From: Pseudomonas fluorescens Q2-87
GTDB lineage: Bacteria; Pseudomonadota; Gammaproteobacteria; Pseudomonadales; Pseudomonadaceae
DNA: 64,000 nucleotides
NCBI RefSeq assembly: GCF_000281895.1
Contig: NZ_CM001558.1
Location: forward strand, 2,546,556-2,610,555
Direction of reading: 5' to 3'
Shown here: in pieces, positions 9,105 through 17,477 of the stretch
Layout of the letters: each line of letters starts with the position of its first letter
Position numbering within the stretch: position 1 is the first letter of the stretch
Program-made: the position numbers and the translations under genes
Notes under the pieces: model-generated
Database searches by the model: none
What the model was told of the DNA's origin: nothing
Seen by the model: only the letters and a program-made list of their open reading frames with translations

Positions 9105-10121
9105 ATGGCTACCTACCAGAAAGCTGATGCCCGTGTCTGGGCCCGCGACAACCTGATTGGCTGCTCGGCCGTCACCATCCCCAGCTTCAGCGCCGACTTG
9201 AAGCGTCTCAATGAGCGCGGCATTCGCCACGACATCGAACTGACGGTCGGATTGGGCTACAGCGCCACATTGCTGTGCAGCGAGTTGGCGATCACTCCCC
9301 AGGAAAATGCCCAGTTCACCGCCTGGGCCCGGGAGTCGGGGAAAGACTTGATCCTGTTCTTCCATGCGGCTTTTGGCACCCTCGCCGAGAACATCGAGGC
9401 GGTGAAGCTCGCCGAGAAAGCGGGGGCAGACATCGTGCTGCTCTCGTACCCACCGCAGTTCTGGCCGACCAACGAGCAGGAAATCTACGACTACACCAAG
9501 TCATTCTGCGATGCGACGGACCTGGCGGTCATGCTGTTCCCGATTCCGCTCTGGGGCTTTGAACGCGTGCATCCGGCGGGCATGTCGCTGGAGCTGGTGC
9601 GTCGTTTGTTGAAAGACTGTCCGAACATCGCGGCCATCAAGTCCGAGCAGGGATTCCCTCTGCCGGCCGGCATCTGCGAGATGTATTACCACTTCCGTGA
9701 CCAGGTCGTGATCAGTTGCCCGATCGAAGGCGATGCCATTCCGTTGATGAGCCTGATGAAGCTGCAATTTTCCGGCACCAGCAACACCGCGTGGATGAGC
9801 GACTACTACCCCAAGGCATTCGAACTGGCGCGCACGGGCCGGTTCGAGGAGGCAATGGAACTGTACTGGAAGGTCAACCCGGCACGCAGTGCCAACGGCG
9901 CCGCCGCCCAGAGCTATGCGGGCGGCACCGGGGTACTCAATCGCACAATGTGGAAGTACCAGGACTGGCTCGCCGGCTTTAACGGCGGCCCACTGCGTGC
10001 CCCGGCGATGCGCGTGCCGGATCGCTTCATGAAGTCTTTGCGTCAAGGGCTGGTTGCGGCGGGTCTGCCGGTGACTTCCGATCCTGATAGCGCCTTCATG
10101 ATCGGGCGTCACCCTTGCTGA
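9105..10121 (+). CDS. Dihydrodipicolinate synthase family aldolase/lyase, divergent
   Basis: A 338-residue class I aldolase of the DapA/NanA superfamily. The Schiff-base lysine is K179 in IAAIKSEQG. The usual catalytic tyrosine of the YNxP motif appears replaced by Phe145 (MLFPIPLWG), and the usual GTTGE segment is not seen (GYSATLLCSE instead). The chemistry may therefore differ from pyruvate condensation. It is longer than DapA (about 290 residues), with extra C-terminal helices. AAGGA precedes the ATG. The aldehyde dehydrogenase 15 bases downstream suggests that the product is an aldehyde. Confidence 0.8.
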   Translation: MATYQKADARVWARDNLIGCSAVTIPSFSADLKRLNERGIRHDIELTVGLGYSATLLCSELAITPQENAQFTAWARESGKDLILFFHAAFGTLAENIEAVKLAEKAGADIVLLSYPPQFWPTNEQEIYDYTKSFCDATDLAVMLFPIPLWGFERVHPAGMSLELVRRLLKDCPNIAAIKSEQGFPLPAGICEMYYHFRDQVVISCPIEGDAIPLMSLMKLQFSGTSNTAWMSDYYPKAFELARTGRFEEAMELYWKVNPARSANGAAAQSYAGGTGVLNRTMWKYQDWLAGFNGGPLRAPAMRVPDRFMKSLRQGLVAAGLPVTSDPDSAFMIGRHPC

Positions 10122-10136
10122 TAGGAGGATTTCAAC

Positions 10137-11606
10137 GTGAAGCATTTATTGAAAGATCCCACCCTGTGGCGTACCGGTGCCTATATCGGTGGCGAGTGGC
10201 TGGACGAGACGCCCCATGGTCGGTACACGCTGCGTAATCCAGTCGATCAAACGGTACTTATCGAGCTGCCACGCTGCCGCGAAACCGAAGTGCGCCGCGC
10301 CATCGATGCCGCGCAGGAGGCCTTTGGTCCATGGCGCCGCTTGACGGCCAAGCGCCGTGGCGAGGTGCTGCGCCGCTGGTATGAGTTGATGGTTGAACAT
10401 CGCGAGGATATCGCCACGCTGATCACCTTGGAGGAGGGCAAGCCACTGGACGAGGCCCGTGGTGAAGTCGATTACGCCGCTTCCTTCGTGCGATGGTTTT
10501 CGGAGGAGGCCACGCGAGTACGCGGTGACCTGATCCCTGGCGTGAAAGACACCCAGCGTATCGTCACCTTGCGGGAGCCTATAGGGGTTTGTGCTGCGAT
10601 TACCCCATGGAACTTCCCTGCGGCGATGATCACCCGCAAGGCGGCTCCAGCGCTTGCGGCGGGCTGCACGATGGTGGTGAAACCGGCAAGCCAGACACCC
10701 ATGACCGCGCTGGCGCTCGCTGAGTTGGCGCAACGCGCTGGGGTGCCCGCCGGTGTCTTCAGTGTGATCACGGGCAATGACACCCGAGACATCGCCGGAG
10801 AGCTCACGGCCAACCCGTTGGTGCGCAAGCTCACTTTCACCGGGTCTACAGAAGTGGGCCGGCTGCTGTTGGCGCAAGCGGCGCAAACCGTCAAGAAGTG
10901 CTCGATGGAATTGGGCGGCAACGCCCCGTTCATTGTCTTCGACGATGCTGATCTTGACGCTGCCGCTGACGGGGTGATGTTGGCCAAGTTTCGCAACAGC
11001 GGCCAATCCTGCATCGGCGCGAACCGTGTATTGGTGCAGGCTGGGGTGTATGACGCGCTGGCCGAGCGCATTGTCGAACGCGTGGCACGTCTGAAAGTGG
11101 GCAACGGTTTGGAGCCCGGTGTGCAGGTGGGGCCCATGATCGATGAAGCGGCGGTGCAGAAATCGCAAGCGCTTGTCGACGGTGCCCTGGCGCAAGGTGC
11201 CCGATTGCTGGCGGGTGGCAGCCGTCACGCCATCGGCGCAGGTTTCTTCCAACCCACGGTGCTCGCCGATGTGACGCATGGGATGCGGATCGCCCGGGAG
11301 GAGATCTTCGGCCCGGTCATGCCGCTGCTGCGTTTCGAGACGGATGACGACGCGATCGCAATGGCCAACGACAGCGAGTATGGCTTGGCCGCCTACTTGT
11401 ACAGCCGTGATGCGGCGCGTATCTGGCGCAATGCTGCACGCATCGAGTCGGGCATGGTCGGGATCAACTGCGGTTTGATATCCAATGAAGTCGCCCCCTT
11501 TGGCGGGGTGAAGCAGAGCGGTCTTGGGCGAGAAGGATCCCACCTTGGCATCGACGAATTCCTGGAGGTGAAATACCTCTGTTGGGATGGCCTCGAAAGC
11601 GTCTGA
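10137..11606 (+). CDS. NAD(P)-dependent aldehyde dehydrogenase, SSADH/GabD-like
   Basis: A 489-residue aldehyde dehydrogenase. It has the PWNFP loop, the cofactor segment FTGSTEVG, the general base E258 in MELGGNAPF and the catalytic Cys292 in SGQSCIGANR; the last motif is typical of succinate-semialdehyde dehydrogenases. The start is a GTG eight bases after a strong AGGAGG (10123-10128). It probably oxidises the aldehyde released by the aldolase encoded upstream to a carboxylic acid. Confidence 0.92.
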   Translation: MKHLLKDPTLWRTGAYIGGEWLDETPHGRYTLRNPVDQTVLIELPRCRETEVRRAIDAAQEAFGPWRRLTAKRRGEVLRRWYELMVEHREDIATLITLEEGKPLDEARGEVDYAASFVRWFSEEATRVRGDLIPGVKDTQRIVTLREPIGVCAAITPWNFPAAMITRKAAPALAAGCTMVVKPASQTPMTALALAELAQRAGVPAGVFSVITGNDTRDIAGELTANPLVRKLTFTGSTEVGRLLLAQAAQTVKKCSMELGGNAPFIVFDDADLDAAADGVMLAKFRNSGQSCIGANRVLVQAGVYDALAERIVERVARLKVGNGLEPGVQVGPMIDEAAVQKSQALVDGALAQGARLLAGGSRHAIGAGFFQPTVLADVTHGMRIAREEIFGPVMPLLRFETDDDAIAMANDSEYGLAAYLYSRDAARIWRNAARIESGMVGINCGLISNEVAPFGGVKQSGLGREGSHLGIDEFLEVKYLCWDGLESV

Positions 11607-11872
11607 CATGAAGTAGCCTGGGGGCCATGGATGTCGGTGTGCACACGCCGGAATTCATCGGCCCTCTATACTTATCCGCGACACCCATCACCGCCAGCGA
11701 TACCTCGGATTGTGGAATGCGATTTCAGCGTGGGTATCCGATTCGATAGTCTCGTCATTGATCCAACATTGTCAGTCGGAACTTCATGAGTCTGCGGCAT
11801 CGACGCGGCAGGATTCGTCGGTGCGCAATGCAATGTCAGCCCGGTTGAAATAAGAATAATTAGGAGTGCGTG

Positions 11873-13006
11873 ATGATTGCAGCAGTCAAGAAGGTCCTGG
11901 TTATCGGAGGTGGGTTTTCCGGTATGACAGCGGCCATCCAGCTCGCCCGTCAGGGCGTCGAAGTGGATCTGGTGGAAATAGATCCGTTGTGGTGCCCCCT
12001 GGGGGCAGGTATTACGCTGAGCGGTCCCACGCTGCGAGCGCTGGATACCGTTGGCATTCTTGAACGGGTGGCCGAGGAAGGGTATCTCTCCACCGATTTC
12101 GATGTGTTCTCACCGGCAGGCGACCTGATCGTGCAGTTGGCGCTTCGGCCTCCCGTCAGCCATAAGCAGATCCCCTGTGGCGGCGGCATCCTGCGCCCGG
12201 TGCTGGCTCGGATCTTCGCCGATAAGACCCGGGAAGTGGGCACTCACGTGCGCCTTGGCATTACCTTCGACAGTATCGTCGAGCGGGGGGATGGCGTTGA
12301 AGTGTCTTTCACCGACGGGACCGCTGGGCGCTATGACCTGGTCATCGCCGCCGATGGCGTGCATTCGCGGATACGAAAGGAGCTGTTTGCCGGGGCTCCA
12401 TCGCCCAGACCCATACACCAGAGTGTCTGGCGTGCGGTGTTGAAGCGACCGCCGGAAATCGTCCGTCCTACTCATTGGCTGGGACGCACCAAGGTCGGTG
12501 TCAATCCGATTTCCGCCACCCATATGTACATGTTCCTCATGGAAAACCGCGACTCTAGCGAGTGGATTGATCCGGCGAATTGGCCAAGCGAAATGGCGCG
12601 CCTGTTGGGTGAGTTCCCGGCCCCGATCCTGCAGACGCTGGTGCCGCAACTGTACAAGCCGGGCGCCAGTATCGACTACCGCCCGCTGGCCAATCTGTTG
12701 GTACCGCTGCCATGGCATAAAGGCCGCATCGTGATGATCGGCGATACGGTGCATGCCACCACGCCGCATCTGGCATCCGGGGCCGGCATTGGTATCGAGA
12801 GCGCCATTGTGCTGGCCGAAGAGCTGTTCGCCGCCAGCGATCTACAGGCTGCCCTCAGCCGGTTCGAAGCTCGGCGCTGGGAGCGTTGCCAGTTAGTGGT
12901 CGAGAATTCCGCACGGCTGTGCGAGATCGAAAAGAGCGGCGGCGACAAGCAGGAGCATGCGCGGATCATGGGCGACTCCATGGCGACGTTGGCTGAGCCA
13001 ATCTGA
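11873..13006 (+). CDS. FAD-dependent monooxygenase, salicylate-hydroxylase type
   Basis: A 377-residue group A flavoprotein hydroxylase. It has the N-terminal GxGxxG (VLVIGGGFSGMTAA), the DG motif (AADGVHSRIR near residue 160) and the GD motif (IGDTVHATTPHLASGAG near residue 285). It would hydroxylate an aromatic or heteroaromatic ring with NAD(P)H and oxygen. The ATG at 11873 is six bases after TAGGAG; a GTG at 11870 is also in frame. The 266 bases upstream hold no gene and probably carry its own promoter, though no clear -35/-10 was found. Confidence 0.9.
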   Translation: MIAAVKKVLVIGGGFSGMTAAIQLARQGVEVDLVEIDPLWCPLGAGITLSGPTLRALDTVGILERVAEEGYLSTDFDVFSPAGDLIVQLALRPPVSHKQIPCGGGILRPVLARIFADKTREVGTHVRLGITFDSIVERGDGVEVSFTDGTAGRYDLVIAADGVHSRIRKELFAGAPSPRPIHQSVWRAVLKRPPEIVRPTHWLGRTKVGVNPISATHMYMFLMENRDSSEWIDPANWPSEMARLLGEFPAPILQTLVPQLYKPGASIDYRPLANLLVPLPWHKGRIVMIGDTVHATTPHLASGAGIGIESAIVLAEELFAASDLQAALSRFEARRWERCQLVVENSARLCEIEKSGGDKQEHARIMGDSMATLAEPI

Positions 13007-13096
13007 TAGATCGCTGGCCTTCGGCTGGGTGGGGGAGGACAGGCCATTGCAACGGTGGCGTCCTCGCCCACGACGAGCGTCCTGCTGGGGGCTGCC

Positions 13097-13825
13097 CTAG
13101 AGTTCCAGGATGACGACTTCTTTAACGTAGACGAAAAAAGATTCGGACGACGCTGCGACCCCTTCATCAGAAAGCTGCTGGAACAGGGCTCTCTGGTACT
13201 GACGAAAGACCGAAAGATCGGCTTCGTTTTCAAACCACATGCTGGAAACGCCTTCGTAGACGGCTACTTCTGGTCCGAAATAAGCGGTCACCCTGTCACC
13301 CTCGGGAAGATACTTGGAGCGAACATGCCTGCGTAGCGCCTGTTGAAACTCAGGCTGCTGATCGCTCAGGGTGTCGTGGGCCAGATCCCAGGCGCTGAAA
13401 AAAGTCTCCAGCGTCACCGCCGGGTGCTTCTTTATAAAGATCATCGCCTTGCATTCAAGAGGCGCAGTACCGCCAGTGGATGTTTCTACTTCATCCATCA
13501 GTTGAGCAACTTGTTTGGAAAGGTCAGCGAAATTTTCTGCGTCAGGCCCAGTGGTTTGTTGGGTGTAGGGATCGCTGAAGGTTTGAATTAAACCTGGCAT
13601 GTCGTCAAAGAATAATTCAGTGATCGAATCCCTGTGAAAGGTTTGGGTGTAAGCAGTGTCGGTGTCAACGCCGAAGGCGGAGTCAATAACATGATTTTGC
13701 ACGTATCGCTTGACCCCTAAGGGTTTGGCTTTAGCGATTTTTCCATGCTCGTGCTCGATATAATCTAAAAATTCCCAATGGGTCATTCCGGGTTTTCGGC
13801 GTACAGCGGCTAGAATTTTAATCAT
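13097..13825 (-). CDS. Tandem EthD-domain protein
   Basis: A 242-residue protein made of two dimeric alpha-beta-barrel units of the EthD type. The first begins IKILAAVRRKPGMTHWEF with the conserved YxxxHG-like HEHGKIA. The second begins KAMIFIKKHPAVTLETFF with an AHD segment. EthD proteins accompany ether or aromatic monooxygenase systems and may act as isomerases or decarboxylases; function here is unknown. The open frame extends to 13909, but the ATG at 13825 fits domain homology best. It converges with the flavin monooxygenase gene. The roughly 280 bases upstream are AT-richer than their surroundings and hold its promoter. Confidence 0.8.
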   Translation of the reverse strand: MIKILAAVRRKPGMTHWEFLDYIEHEHGKIAKAKPLGVKRYVQNHVIDSAFGVDTDTAYTQTFHRDSITELFFDDMPGLIQTFSDPYTQQTTGPDAENFADLSKQVAQLMDEVETSTGGTAPLECKAMIFIKKHPAVTLETFFSAWDLAHDTLSDQQPEFQQALRRHVRSKYLPEGDRVTAYFGPEVAVYEGVSSMWFENEADLSVFRQYQRALFQQLSDEGVAASSESFFVYVKEVVILEL

Positions 13826-14102
13826 GAGCGTGCTCGTTTTTGTGGGTTTTATTAGCCGAATTGATCGTCTGATATCGAATGTCTTTTCTTGCAGGCTATA
13901 GTTCTGCAAATAAAAGATACGGCTAAAATTGTTCCCCCAACCAATCGGTGTTTCTGCTGGCAGGTATCGCGTAAATATATAGTTGACGGGTCTTTACCTG
14001 GTTCTTTCGCCCTGGGTTACTTCTATTTGAATGTCTCAGGGTGGCCATGGATGGTTCCTGCAAGATAATGTCGATGTGATGATCGCTGTCTTTCGCACCA
14101 GC

Positions 14103-14864
14103 TCATTTCCCACCCGTCACATCGAGAAACGTACCAGTAACGAACGATGCCTCCGCACTGGCCAGCCATAAGATGGCCCGGGCCACTTCTTCTGGCTGAC
14201 CGCCCCGGCCCATGGGGATCGAGTCCTTGACGCGATCGACCCGCCCCGGTTCGCCGCCACTGGCATGCATTTCGGTGTAGATGTGGCCGGGGCGAATACA
14301 GTTGACGCGGATTCCTTCTCGCGCCACCTCTTTGGCCAACCCGATGGTGAAGGTTTCCAGGGCTCCCTTTGACGCCGCGTAGTCGACATATTCATTGGGA
14401 CTGCCCAGGCGCGCCGATGCCGAAGAGACATTGATCACCACGCCGCCCGGACCGTTGTGCCGGTAAGACATGCGCTTCACCGCCTGCTGGGCACAGAGAA
14501 TCGGACCAATGGCATTGACCGCAAAGATGCGCTGCATGCGTTCGAAGCCGAGGTCCTCCAGGCGCGATTGTACCGACAGCATCCCAGCGTTATTGACCAG
14601 TACGTCGATACGTCCGAACGTTCGATCAATGGCCGCGAACAAATGGGCGACCTGCTCGGGGTCCGCACTGTCGGCCCGCATGGCCAGCGCCCGGCGACCC
14701 AACGCTTCTATATCGGCTGTTACAGCCAGTGCCGCGGCCTCGTTGGTTACGTAGCTGATTGCGACGTCATAGCCTTTTGAGGCGGCTAGCCGTGCGGTGG
14801 CGGCACCCACTCCGCGACTGCCGCCGGTTATCAGAATCAGCGGTGCCTGCGAGACGTTTTCCAT
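14103..14864 (-). CDS. SDR family oxidoreductase
   Basis: A classical short-chain dehydrogenase of 253 residues, FabG-like. It has the cofactor motif ITGGSRGVGAATA, NNAG (LVNNAGML), the catalytic Ser in NVSSAS and Y-x3-K in YVDYAASKGAL. The ATG at 14864 lies eight bases after a perfect AGGAGG on the reverse strand; the frame stays open upstream without a better start. It is 37 bases downstream of the EamA exporter gene and probably cotranscribed with it. The substrate is unknown. Confidence 0.9.
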   Translation of the reverse strand: MENVSQAPLILITGGSRGVGAATARLAASKGYDVAISYVTNEAAALAVTADIEALGRRALAMRADSADPEQVAHLFAAIDRTFGRIDVLVNNAGMLSVQSRLEDLGFERMQRIFAVNAIGPILCAQQAVKRMSYRHNGPGGVVINVSSASARLGSPNEYVDYAASKGALETFTIGLAKEVAREGIRVNCIRPGHIYTEMHASGGEPGRVDRVKDSIPMGRGGQPEEVARAILWLASAEASFVTGTFLDVTGGK

Positions 14865-14901
14865 CGAGATGACCTCCTGCAACAGTGAGAATTCGGCTGC
14901 G

Positions 14902-15729
14902 TCAGCCAATGATGAGGGTGCCACTGGCGATTACTGCGCATGCCAGGAGCCGGCGGACGGTAAGTGTCTCGCCGAGGAATGCGTAGCCAATCAACACGGC
15001 AAACAGCACGCTGGTTTCGCGCAATGCCGATACCGCGCCCAAGGGCGCTTCGTTCATGGCGTAGATAACTATTCCATAGGCCAACAGCGAGACCAGCCCG
15101 CCGGACAACGCGGCCAATACTCCGGGCCGCACGCAGAACAAGCTGCGGGCGTCGCGCAGACCGATGTAGACCGCCGGCATCAGCACGCCCCACAAGACGC
15201 TCATCCAGACGGTATAGGCGAGTGGCGCGCCGGAGAGCCTGGCGCCGATGCCATCGGTGACGCTATAGGCGGCGATGAAGCAGCCGGTTCCCAGCGCATA
15301 GGGCAGGCTGGGAACCGACAGGTTGCGTCCCCTGAAGGCCAGCGAAATGATTCCGCCTGACACCAGCGCAATTCCCAGCAACGCACCGGGGGCGATGCTT
15401 TCTCCGGCGAAGACGGCGCCGCCCAAGGTGATCAGCACCGGTGACGATCCACGGGAAATCGGATAGACCTGCCCGAGGTCGCCGACTCGGTAGCTGCGTA
15501 CCAGAAACAGGTTGTAGCCGACATGCAGCAACGCCGAAAGCACCGCATAGCCCCAACTGGCAGCCGCTGGCGGCACCAGGAACACCGCGGCGATGGCACT
15601 GGCGATGGCCACGGCGATGCACATGACTGTCATCGACCACAGTCGATCAGCGCCGCCACGCAGCAGCGCATTCCAGCCGGCATGCAGGAGCGCGGCGAAA
15701 AGAACCAGCAAAGTGATATGGATAGGCAT
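14902..15729 (-). CDS. EamA/DMT family membrane exporter
   Basis: A 275-residue integral membrane protein with about ten hydrophobic helices in two repeated EamA halves. Examples are MPIHITLLVLFAALLHAGW at the start and VLFAVLIGYAFLGETL near the C-terminus; the GE..T signature is typical. Members of the drug/metabolite transporter superfamily export amino acids or small metabolites. It is followed by the SDR gene and preceded by a LysR gene on the same strand. It may export a pathway compound. Confidence 0.88.
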   Translation of the reverse strand: MPIHITLLVLFAALLHAGWNALLRGGADRLWSMTVMCIAVAIASAIAAVFLVPPAAASWGYAVLSALLHVGYNLFLVRSYRVGDLGQVYPISRGSSPVLITLGGAVFAGESIAPGALLGIALVSGGIISLAFRGRNLSVPSLPYALGTGCFIAAYSVTDGIGARLSGAPLAYTVWMSVLWGVLMPAVYIGLRDARSLFCVRPGVLAALSGGLVSLLAYGIVIYAMNEAPLGAVSALRETSVLFAVLIGYAFLGETLTVRRLLACAVIASGTLIIG

Positions 15730-15804
15730 GCGCCATTTTTAGCAGGCTGCTCACCCGGACTACAGCGAAGTCTCCTCATTGCTTCATGAGTGAATCCTCA
15801 TGCA

Positions 15805-16710
15805 TCAGCCATAAGCGCGTTGGACCTTCAGTGCCTCACTGATCAACCACTGGCGAAAGTTGACGATGTGCGGCTGCGATTCGATGCCTCTTGGGCAGAC
15901 GAAATAGTAGGCAAGCGGTGATGGGAAGGGCACATCGAACAGCCGCACCAGTCGGCCATCGCTGATTTCCGTTTCAACATGCCCGCTGCGTACCAGGGCG
16001 ACGCCTTGGCCGAGCAAAGCGGCCTCTACCGTCATGTTGGTATCGCCAAACCTGACGCTTTCCTTGAGCGGCAAAAACTCCAATCCGACTTTTTGGAACC
16101 AGTCCTCCCACTTCGGTACCATTTCGGCGCCATCGCGGTTCAGCAGCGGGTAGTGCAACAACTCGGCCGGGCTGCGCGGTGTCCCGAAGCGTTGCAGCAG
16201 ATCGGGACTTGCCACCGGAAACACTTGCTCGCCGAACAGGAACTCTGAGTGCAGGCCGGGGTAAATGCCCTTGCCAAGGCGGATTGCGACGTCGGCTTGG
16301 GCGTTGGAGAAGTGGATGATCTTGTCCGAGGTGTCTAGCGAAACCAATAATTCGGGATGCTGTCGGGACAGACCGGGCAAGCGTGGCAGCAGCCATTTCA
16401 AAGCGAAGGAATACGTAGTGCTGACTTCGAGTCGGACCCTGCCTTTTTGCTCACGCAAATCGCCCAGGGTCGCCTCCAGGCTCATGAAGAACTCCCGGAC
16501 AATGGGTGCCAGGGTAGCTCCCGCTGCCGTGAGGCTTAATGATTTGCCACGCTCGAACAACTGCAATCCCCAGAGGGCCTCGAGATGCTTGAGCTGGTGA
16601 CTGACTGCACTTTGAGTGACATGCAGCTCCTGCGCAGCGGCGGTAAAGGTCGCGTGCCGTGTGGCTACTTCAAAGGCGCGCAACGTCGCGGTCGGTGGCA
16701 AATCTCTCAT
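15805..16710 (-). CDS. LysR family regulator, GcvA-like
   Basis: A 301-residue regulator of the GcvA subgroup. It starts MRDLPPTATLRAFEVATRH, has a helix-turn-helix with VTQSAVSHQLKHLE, and its effector domain begins RVRLEVSTTYSFALKWLLPRL, a GcvA/AmpR-like opening. It is the first gene of the reverse block of exporter and SDR, 75 bases upstream of them, and probably regulates them or the forward monooxygenase. Confidence 0.9.
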   Translation of the reverse strand: MRDLPPTATLRAFEVATRHATFTAAAQELHVTQSAVSHQLKHLEALWGLQLFERGKSLSLTAAGATLAPIVREFFMSLEATLGDLREQKGRVRLEVSTTYSFALKWLLPRLPGLSRQHPELLVSLDTSDKIIHFSNAQADVAIRLGKGIYPGLHSEFLFGEQVFPVASPDLLQRFGTPRSPAELLHYPLLNRDGAEMVPKWEDWFQKVGLEFLPLKESVRFGDTNMTVEAALLGQGVALVRSGHVETEISDGRLVRLFDVPFPSPLAYYFVCPRGIESQPHIVNFRQWLISEALKVQRAYG

Positions 16711-17067
16711 GTATACGGTGTCCCGGCGAGTCGTCAGAAATGGCAGTCATGAACGCTTGCTCATGATAGAGCATGCTGGGAGGCATTGAGTGCGGGGCGA
16801 TGCGGGGAGCAATCTGGTTTTGCCGAATAGGCGGGTACTCTTGTGCTTGGGCGGGTTACTGACACTTCCAGGGATGCATGTTCAAGGTCCCGTCCCTCCT
16901 GCCGCTCTTCACCGCGATCGCGGGCTGTCAGAGCCTTACCCGTCCTCAAGATTTCGAATCCTCCCTCGTTGGCTTGCGCTGCATGATGATTGTCGGTGCG
17001 AAGCCTTTCAAACAGAAAAACCTGCTTTATATCGTAATGCTGTTCATTTAAGAAAGATGATGGACCT

Positions 17068-17198
17068 GTGGCGAGGGAGCTTGCTCCCGCTCGGCTGCGA
17101 AGCAGTCGTAAACCGGCGGGTGCGGTGTGTCTGATGCTCCGCATATGGCAGGTTTTGGGACCGCTTCGCGGCCCAGCGGGAGCAAGCTCCCTCGCCAC
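17068..17198. repeat. REP doublet (REPIN) in inverted orientation
   Basis: A 23-base arm at 17068-17090, beginning GTGGCGAGGGAGCTTGCTCC, is repeated as a perfect reverse complement at 17176-17198. Each arm has its own short hairpin (GGGAGC-TT-GCTCCC). The 85 bases between contain GCGAAGC- and CGCTTCGC-like segments. This is the form of the REP-pair elements (REPINs) abundant in P. fluorescens genomes, mobilised in trans by RAYT transposases. No RAYT gene lies in the window. It supports the genus assignment. Confidence 0.9.
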
Positions 17199-17232
17199 GG
17201 GTTTGTCGATTGCCTTAAGTGAACTGCATTAG

Positions 17233-17349
17233 CTTTATATCGAGCGCTATGCCAACTATGGAAATGCTGGGTGCATGGCTAAGTTGGGCAAGCTCTATCA
17301 AGAGGGCGGACACGGCGTTGACCCGGATATGCGGCGCAAAATCGTGTAG
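17233..17349 (+). pseudogene. Relic of a Sel1-repeat protein (C-terminal piece)
   Basis: An open stretch bounded by in-frame TAG codons at 17230 and 17347 reads LYIERYANYGNAGCMAKLGK and continues LYQEGGHGVDPDMRRKIV. The pattern GNA..A.LG.LY..G.GV..D matches one Sel1-like repeat. There is no plausible start or signal and only one repeat, so it looks like a leftover of a deleted gene next to the REP doublet. Chance similarity cannot be excluded. Confidence 0.4.
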
Positions 17350-17477
17350 CTGATTGGGCTACGCGACCGGATTGATGGACATTTCCATGGCCGCGCGCGA
17401 AGCGGGCACGCGGAGACTATGCTCATCGCTACTGCGCGAATGTATTGATCCGTCAGTCGCCAAGGAAAGGAGTCTGT

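Larger units (their letters stand above)
16711..17477. other. Intergenic region with REP doublet and gene relic
   Basis: This 767-base stretch between the LysR gene and the periplasmic binding protein gene contains no intact gene. The first 350 bases show nothing recognisable beyond the LysR promoter side. The middle holds the REP doublet at 17068-17198 and a Sel1-repeat relic at 17233-17349, both listed separately. The last 100 bases should hold the promoter of the binding-protein/kinase operon; no convincing -35/-10 pair was seen. Confidence 0.7.

Noticed and set aside
10146..11609. A 487-codon reverse frame opposite the aldehyde dehydrogenase gene
   Set aside because: The forward protein has all catalytic motifs; the antisense frame has no start signal or domain.
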